Source: Ligustrum vulgare
Taxonomy: Eukaryota; Streptophyta; Magnoliopsida; Lamiales; Oleaceae
Reading direction: 5' to 3'
Length of the DNA: 64,000 nt
NCBI GenBank assembly: GCA_963555705.1
Contig: OY743169.1
Coordinates: 875,501-939,500, forward strand
Shown here: positions 57,214 to 64,000 of the stretch, piece after piece
Layout: each line of letters starts with the position of its first letter
Numbering within the stretch: the stretch's first letter is position 1
The notes under the pieces: model-generated
What the model was told of the DNA's origin: nothing
The model's input: only the letters and a program-made list of their open reading frames with translations
Databases searched by the model: none
Translations under genes and position numbers: made by a program

Positions 57214-60185
57214 TGTAGCGCCCCGAGTTCCGTATACCCGGTTCACCACGTCATTTTCTGATTTAATTTTTTCGAATAATATTTTAACGGAAGAAATAAC
57301 TGAAATTCATTTTTGGCAACATTAAATAAGCTGTAATGGTCGATAAGATTGAAAACATTTATGAAACAACTTGAAATGGGAAATCGAACCATTAATTTTG
57401 TAAAGCAGTTAACGATGTCATAACTTCTCAAATAATTGAGATTCTCAAAATTATCTATTGTTGGAAATTACGGAAATCATTAAAGTAAGACATTTCAACC
57501 CTTTAACGGTTATTGCCACCATCATCCCTCACTTGCCACCATCTCCGAGATCTGCAAAACTGTTAAAATAACAGGTTGAGCATTTCGAATGAAATACTCA
57601 GTAGACTCATCGCCAATTAATTAATCTACAATATAATTGAACACATAAATGCAGGCTCTTTAGAAAACATAGGGTGTGGGTTGCTCTTCTTGTGCATTTA
57701 AGCACTTGGCTTCTTTTGAAAAATCATAGGCTCTTTATAAAACATAGGGTGTGGGTTGCTCTTCTTGTGCATTTAAGCACTTGGCTTCTTTCTGAAAAAT
57801 CATAGGCTCTTTATAAATTGGCTCTTGATAGATCTCATGTTGTGCATTTCAGCACGGGTCTTCTTACTTCTTTTCTTTCTTGTGCACATAAGGCACATGT
57901 TATGCATAACATCATTTCTCTAGTACCGGGTGGGCTCCCTCAAGGGGCCTTTTTCCCAATCATGCCCGCGTACTCATTAACATCATAATTATTTTCGAAG
58001 AAATACATTCTCATCGCCTTTTCTTACAAAAAATATGACTTTTACAAGTCATGATACATTCACATGCAATCATAATTTAAATCAATTAATAGGGGCGAGT
58101 CTACCTTAAACTTGACGAGTGTGATTGAGCGGGAAACGACTTCCATTCTTAAATTCTCCGTACGCTTCGTCTAGCCAATTAGAAGATTAAATCGAATTAG
58201 TCTTTTGAATTTTATAGTTAAAATGATAGAGTATAATTTAGGGATTGAAATCGCTAATTTTGAAAGTTGGAGGACTAAAATGAATACCTTTGAAACTCGA
58301 GTTTTATAAATATACGTGTACATGTATTTATCATCAATATGGACCAAATCGAAAGACTTTAAAATATGAAGGCTTAAATGATTGCTATTAAACATTTGGG
58401 ACTAAAATGTAAACCTTTTAAAAGTTGGGTCGTAAACTCAAAACAATGGGGTTGAAATAATATATTTTAAAAATAAGGGGTTGATTAAAATCATTTCGAA
58501 ACATAAGGGGCTGAAATGATAAGTTTATAAAGCTATAGGGGCTGATGTGAAACAATTGAAAACTATGGGGGCTAAAATGTAAATCTTTTAAAACTTAGGC
58601 TTAAAATCAAATAGATTAAATCAGCAAGGACTAAAATAAAATGGGTTTGATACTTAGGGTTAAAATAATAACTTTTGAAACTTTAAAGTAAGATTTAAAA
58701 ATATTTAAGCTGTAGGGACTGCTATAGATTATTTTAAAACTTGAGGACTGATTTGAAACAATTTAAAACTTCAGGGACCAAGCTGCAAATTTGAAAAATC
58801 AAAATTTTATAAAATCAAATCTTTCTCTCTCTCCTACCCATTTCATCGGAGCAGAGGGAGGAGAGACGCGATGGAGGAGGAAGAAGTCCGTCTTCCAGCC
58901 GGCGGTTCGCCGGCGCAACGCCGGCGCAGGATGCGGCCAACGACGAGGGTTCCACTAGGCTAGGTTTGTGTGGATTTGGTGCAGTTTTGGGTGCTGGAAA
59001 ATGGTGTGAAACCGAAGTCAAAACGAGCTGGGTTAGTGATCTTTCCGGCGAAGGAACCGGCGATCGAGGTAGGTAAGTATGGGTTATGTCTTATTTTGTG
59101 GTTTTGGGTTTTTGATTTTGGATCGCGATTGAAGTTGGGTTCGCGGAGGTGATGATGATGATGGCGTGATTCTGGCTTCTATGTGCAGTGGTTGTGCGAT
59201 GAGTGGTGGCGGCTGCTGGAATGTGCCAGTGGTGGTTGAGGTGGTGCGTTGGGTGGTGGCGTGATGGATGTGGTGAGTTGGAGGTTTGTGGTGGTGCTGC
59301 AGGTGATGAGGTAAACGGTGGGTCGAAGTGGTTGTGTTGGTGATGCTGGGAAGAGGCAGTGGCTGCGTTGGGGGCGGTGCAGTGGTGCGGGTAATGGTGA
59401 TGGTGATGGTGATGATGATGATACCTTGCTGGAGTGGAGGCTGAAAATGGAGCTGCGAGGAGCTAAGTTGGTTGCTGGAAATGGGATTGCGATGGAGTTG
59501 GGAGGAGGCCGCTGGTGGAGGTGAGTTGGAGGTGGCGGTGGTGATGATTGGGATCTTGGCAATGTGCTGGTGGTGATGATGATGATTGATGGGGGAGGGC
59601 TGGCGACTGGGCTGTTGTGCGGTGGTGATGATGGTGAAGATGATGAAGATGAGGAAGGAGGTGGTGGTGGCGGTTTGGAGTTGAGTTGCTGGACAGAATG
59701 GTGGTTGCTTGGTCGAGAGGTTGCTGGAATTGCTGAAACTGAAGGGGGACGGGATGCGTATAAAGAGGGTGTTGGGTGATGTGAAGAGTATGGGTTTAGG
59801 TTAGTGGGGGTTTGATAGGTATGGGGTGGAGTATGGGTTGGTGGGGTATGTTGGAAAATTTATGGGTTGAAACACAAGGAACGGAAATCGAGAAATTAAT
59901 ACGCGTGAATTCAACTGAGTTGAGAAAAATGGATCTGATAAAATAAGATAAACATGATTTGGACTTTAAAACAAGTTTGAAAGAGATAAAATAAATAAAT
60001 AAATAAAAATGATATAATTTTAGAAATTCGGAATATATTTTTAAAATGGAATTAATTCGATATTTCTCGATGTGGCTAGACGAACGCGTCGTGACGTTAA
60101 CTTAAAAATGGATGAGATCGCAGCGACACGTTTTTCGAAACTTTGAAATAATTATTAAATTGCATAAAAATTCTTGGTCGCTACA
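57214..60185 (+). mobile_element. Probable large solo LTR (TGTAGCG...CGCTACA)
   Basis: 2,972 bp flanked by a perfect ACTTG duplication (57209-57213 and 60186-60190), with TG...CA ends and inverted tips TGTAGCG/CGCTACA. No pol, primer site or repeated ends inside, so a solo LTR of a Ty3/Gypsy element fits best. TATA-like sites at 58806 and 59758 (+). Bases 59150-59800 are G-rich with GTG/GAT simple repeats; the open frames there are low complexity. Orientation is uncertain. Confidence 0.7.
57654..57804. repeat. 75-bp direct repeat
   Basis: Two copies starting at 57654 and 57729, sharing GGGTGTGGGTTGCTCTTC and TTAAGCACTTGGCTTC, with a third start at 57805. Confidence 0.85.
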
Positions 60186-60496
60186 ACTTGAGGAATTTAT
60201 ATAGCATGGATTTTTTATTTTCAAATATATTAATTCAAAATTTTCACTTTCAATTTAACAACATAGATATCACATTTATTTATATTCAAATATATTAATT
60301 CAATTTTTTCATTTCCTACATAACACATTTAAATAAATATCACATTATTTATGTTCAAATATATTAATTTAATTTTTTTCATTTTCAATGTAATACATTT
60401 ACACATAGTATATTTATTACAAATCTTATAAATATGTAATAAATAATATTTTTCCTACAAAAATATTTATCTTTTATATATATTTTTTATATATAT

Positions 60497-60577
60497 ATAA
60501 AAGTAGAAATGAGGAGAGAGAGTCATTAAATGTAATTTTCCCTCCAAAATGATTCTCTCTCCTCACTTCTACTTTTA
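60497..60577. repeat. Inverted repeat of about 30 bp
   Basis: TAAAAGTAGAAATGAGGAGA and its near reverse complement TCTCCTCACTTCTACTTTTA around a loop of about 20 bases. The left arm resembles Helitron-like 5' ends found at 13009 and 14968. Confidence 0.8.
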
Positions 60578-62029
60578 TCTTAATCTTAATCTTAATATAT
60601 ATAATAATAGTATAGCATCCAAAAAAATTCACACATAGTTTCCCGCTATTTTTCCCTGCTATTTTATTAATTATTTTAATAATTGAATTATAAAACTTCA
60701 ATTAATGCAAAATTAATTATATGTGACATGTAATAAATGACTTATTGATTGTAAAAAATAAAAAATCTATAAAAAGATCAAATTGTATATTATTTTTATT
60801 CTTTTGATAATTATTGTAATATTTTGAAGTCAAAAAATATGCAATATAGGTGTCAAATTGATGATTTTAACGAGAAGTTCAATACAAGTTAACAAATTAG
60901 AGCAAATTCTAAATATATCATTCTTAAAATTGCCTCAAATAATAAAGGTAAAAGTTTTACTTATACTTTTTACTTTTTTCAATATCCAATCTTTTTAATT
61001 TATCACATCTAAGTCATAAAATGATATTTATCATTTCCTACCTAACTTCAATTTGACATAAATGATTAATTTCAAATCTTTTTTCTTATCAAATTAAAAG
61101 AAATAATGATATCCGATCTTTATAAGTAAATTCAATTGAATCATTTTAATTTCTACAACTTCAGGTTTCGATAAATTCTTTGGTAATTTTGAAATTAATT
61201 TTATAAATTTACTCATTTTGTTCATTTATCTATTTTTTAATTTTTATAAATTTAAAATAACATCAATTTGTAAAATATATACTACAAACTTTAACAATTA
61301 ATTCATTAAATTCTATAGAAAATAAAAATATAAGGTTTTATCAAACTTATTCTATTTAAAAATAAAATATAGTTCATACATTTATTTAACATGCACAAAA
61401 AATAGTTTTTTGTGTGTGTGTGGGTAACATGGTCATTTAATTTTCAATACTTGGTGAAAAATAAAATGTCACATTATATTTGAAACCATTGAATAAGAGT
61501 AAGTTTGATATAAACTATAGAAATTGTTTTAAATGTGTGATTGAAAGTGAAAGAATGTATTATAAAAAATAAAATAATTGTCAAATCAATCAATTGAGTG
61601 ATTAAAAATTGATTTTCTTTTTTAGAATGTGTGGTTAAAAAGTAGTATGTGCAATTGTGAAAAATTAGTTTTTAAATAACATATGGTTGTGAATGAACAT
61701 TAAAAAAAATATTTTTAAATAATCAATTCTATATGAATAAATAAACTAAGGAAAATAGATAATGAATAATTAACTGTTAAAAAAATGCAATTCATAACTT
61801 TTCTTTTCTTTTTTTTTTTTTGATATTTTGATTGTATATTGAATATACAATTTATGCATTAAAGTAAGAAATCTTATAGGAAGAAATGAAATTACAAATT
61901 ATTCACAATTTGTGTATGCAAGTTATTATTATTATTTTTTTATTGTATTATTTTTATCGGACATTGTATTTTTACAACTTATTCAATAAATATTATTTAT
62001 TCCGTGCATCGCACGGGTGTGATTACTAG
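60497..62029 (+). mobile_element. Helitron-like unit, plus orientation
   Basis: 3' end at 62029: CCGTGCATCGCACGG hairpin, then GTGTGATTA and CTAG before T. The inside near 61960 matches unit 1 beside 2400. The 5' end is only approximate; 'CACACATAGTTTCCCG' at 60630 is shared with the 5' part of unit 1 near 12960. No genes. Confidence 0.5.
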
Positions 62030-62034
62030 TAGAG

Positions 62035-62035
<1 letters not shown>

Positions 62036-62082
<47 letters not shown>
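62036..62082. repeat. (AAT)n microsatellite
   Basis: About 15 uninterrupted AAT units, a few bases after the Helitron 3' end. The next 850 bases (62083-62930) hold no recognisable gene. Confidence 0.95.
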
Positions 62083-62084
<2 letters not shown>

Positions 62085-62940
62085 GATAAAGTTTTTTGCC
62101 TTTTGGATTAAATTAAGGTGGAGAAATGTCCACGTTGAACACGGGAGGGTATTATAAAAAGAGTCGAACATGTACCAGATCCGGACCCGGACTATAATTT
62201 GTGTGCAAGGCTGCAAGCTGCACGTTGGATTTTGGCTAATCATAATTCATAAACGATGCTATTTATGGATGGAAAATTGGGGAGTCCAATTTCAAAAATC
62301 ATATGAAATTATTTTTTGTATAGGCATAGTAAGACATCTTCTTGTATAACCCATTCGATACTTCGAAAAAAAGTTGAATTTTGAAAATCTAATGGTTAAA
62401 AGGTGATTTGAAAAGTAAAAAATTATGGACTTGATTTTTTTGGATAGTTAAAATTGAGTAATGTAAACAAAAGTAGTACTTTTTTATAAGATTGTAGTGA
62501 AATCAAACAAGTGCTTATATTAGAACATAATATAATATAGACAAAAGAAAATGAAAAAAACAGTGTACCAACTAAAAAATTATGTAATAACAAATAAAAT
62601 AAAAACGACAGGATCGACCAAGTTCGAGTCTAACCACTAGGACTAGGTATTCAGGGCAACGGCCAACCATATTACATATAGTCGTGTCGTGAACCTTACC
62701 TGCCTGCTAACAGAACATACTGAAGTTTTTTAAGCGGTCTAAACTCTAAACTTTTATGAACAGATTTATTCTCTTAATATTAAAAAAAAAAAAAACAAGA
62801 CAATACCACCATTTATATATCCCTACTATATATATAAGATCCACTTCCAAATTTACTATTCATAAGGACCAAAAATGACCCTTTTAGACAGAAAGAAAGT
62901 AGAAAACACGCATTTTTCTCCAATTAACGATTAAAAAAAA

Positions 62941-63186
62941 TGTCGGCATTTGTGAGCTTTGCCTTCCAGAATTTCCAGACTCTTCCTAGGGTTAGTCTCT
63001 CTTCCAATTCTTCGTCTCGTCGATTTGTTTTCTTTAGCGTGCTGGGTTTTTTGAGTAATTTGTTTTCTCTAGATTTCTGATGATTTTGTAAGATCATTGC
63101 TTTCTCTGCAATTTTGCAGATGTGATTTGGGGTTTCTTATGCGATTTCTTCGATCTTCGACCAAAATGGCGTCTCAAAAGGTATGG
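62941..63186 (+). other. Possible 5' exons of a gene running off the window
   Basis: GC content rises and exon-like signals appear. There is an acceptor-like TTTTGCAG at 63112-63119 and a start ATGGCGTCTCAAAAG at 63165 followed by GTATGG, a donor-like site. An earlier ATG at 62940 opens MSAFVSFAFQNF. No product can be named. Confidence 0.3.
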
Positions 63187-63410
63187 ATCAGATATATTTC
63201 TGAACGCCACAATGGGCAGCCACTATGGGGCCAAAACGGAAGGCCTCCGTTCTTGCTTACAGCTTTGGAGCAGCCACTGAGGCGCTGGCCTTTGGGTGAG
63301 GCATACATACCTTTCCAGAAGTCGAAAGCTGTCCCACACACGCTGCCCAATATAAAGCCCATGCCTACCTCCTCACATATGTCTACATACCATGGTTTGG
63401 GTTTTCCTAG
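63178..63410 (-). pseudogene. Tim17-family-like fragment
   Basis: On the minus strand the frame reads DICEEVGMGFILGSVCGTAF then KGMYASPKGQRLSGCSKAV, resembling the start of Tim17 inner-membrane translocase proteins. The glycine-rich continuation is lost and no matching start or downstream membrane spans follow. It overlaps the possible first intron of the plus-strand gene. Read as a gene fragment; it could also be an exon of an unrecognised gene. Confidence 0.45.
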
Positions 63411-63539
63411 CATTTGTGAAAAGATGTTACATAGCTGATCCACGCTTGAAATGGTATATTCGATTCCTTCTTCTAGAATCGTCATCATTAATTGTTGATA
63501 CCTGAATATTGAGGATGTATTAGGTTTTAATTTCATTGA

Positions 63540-64000
63540 TACTCACCCCTGAAACCAATTATTGGACAAATATCACCTAGATTTCTTGATACTAAAAAAT
63601 ATCATCAAAAAGTAAATAAAATGTATAAATACCATCTTGATTTAAAAAGAAAATAAAAATAATGAAATAACTAATTCACAGCTGACAACCCATTAAACAA
63701 ATGAAAAGTGGAGTAACAGCAAAAACAAATGATTATCACCCATGATTCTAGGAATTATTATAGGAAAACGTAAATAATTAAAATCATGATAGTTGCAACT
63801 TATTATTGGATGAAACCATAACTATCAAGCAACAATTATCGCACAGTTGAAGCCTTAAGGAATTATTTTCTCAGTGAGAAGATAACTGGCAAAAAAAATA
63901 TATATATATATATATCTAAATTCCTTACTAAGATATAGCGTATCTTCACCAAAAAATACCTGGATTTCTTGATTGTGTGGCATAAAGTAGAATCTTCATA
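63540..64000. other. AT-rich end of window
   Basis: No gene, repeat or terminus recognised apart from a short (TA)n run at about 63900-63915. Confidence 0.5.

Noticed and set aside
59179..59779. Open frames on both strands in the G-rich region
   Set aside because: Low-complexity GTG/GAT/CCA repeats inside a probable LTR; no conserved domain.

Overview
This is a 64 kb piece of nuclear genome from a flowering plant, most likely a eudicot. It is very AT-rich, has plant-type introns, and is dominated by nested Ty3/Gypsy LTR retrotransposons, Helitron-like units and MITEs. No bacterial operons, rRNA, tRNA or CRISPR arrays were seen. Two ordinary host genes are well supported. One is an intronless CRINKLY4-related receptor kinase of the CCR4 type (32221-34515, +). 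The other is a seven-exon plastid-type adenylate kinase of the AMK2 type (44690-55801, -). From memory, their Arabidopsis counterparts are neighbours (At5g47850 and At5g47840), so this looks like old microsynteny forced apart by transposons. A possible gene 5' end and a Tim17-like fragment lie at the right edge.

Layout. 1-3489: AT-rich DNA with two Helitron-type 3' ends. 3490-12603: Tat-type LTR element A, which has lost gag, protease and reverse transcriptase but carries an intact spliced gene on the opposite strand. 12604-16410: head-to-tail Helitron-like units, one holding a solo LTR. 16411-28495: full-length element B of the same clade, with two LTRs, a perfect 5-bp target duplication, a decayed gag-pol and a decayed antisense gene. 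28496-31920: AT-rich DNA, then a Stowaway-like MITE split by a solo LTR. 32221-34515: the receptor kinase. 35093-42192: remnants of two more Tat-type elements (C, D). 42193-42720: a duplicated 3' end of the kinase gene. 42721-44640: unrecognised, partly GC-richer DNA. 44690-55801: the adenylate kinase, whose sixth intron is about 9.1 kb because a young 7.7 kb Athila-type element sits in it. 57214-60185: an element with TG...CA ends and a perfect 5-bp target duplication, probably a large solo LTR. 60497-62029: another Helitron-like unit.

Most unusual content. Elements A to D share an unusual architecture. Each has an antisense gene between integrase and the 3' LTR, with its own TATA-like box and, in A and B, three exons; the A copy splices to exactly 844 codons. 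Their LTR leaders carry a 20-codon micro-ORF that is intact in seven of eight LTRs even where the U3 halves have diverged. A second copy of the polypurine-tract core lies between integrase and the antisense gene. The Athila element keeps an intact gag-protease ORF without reverse transcriptase or integrase, and carries clusters of the palindrome TTACGGCCGTAA in both LTRs and in its 3' internal region.
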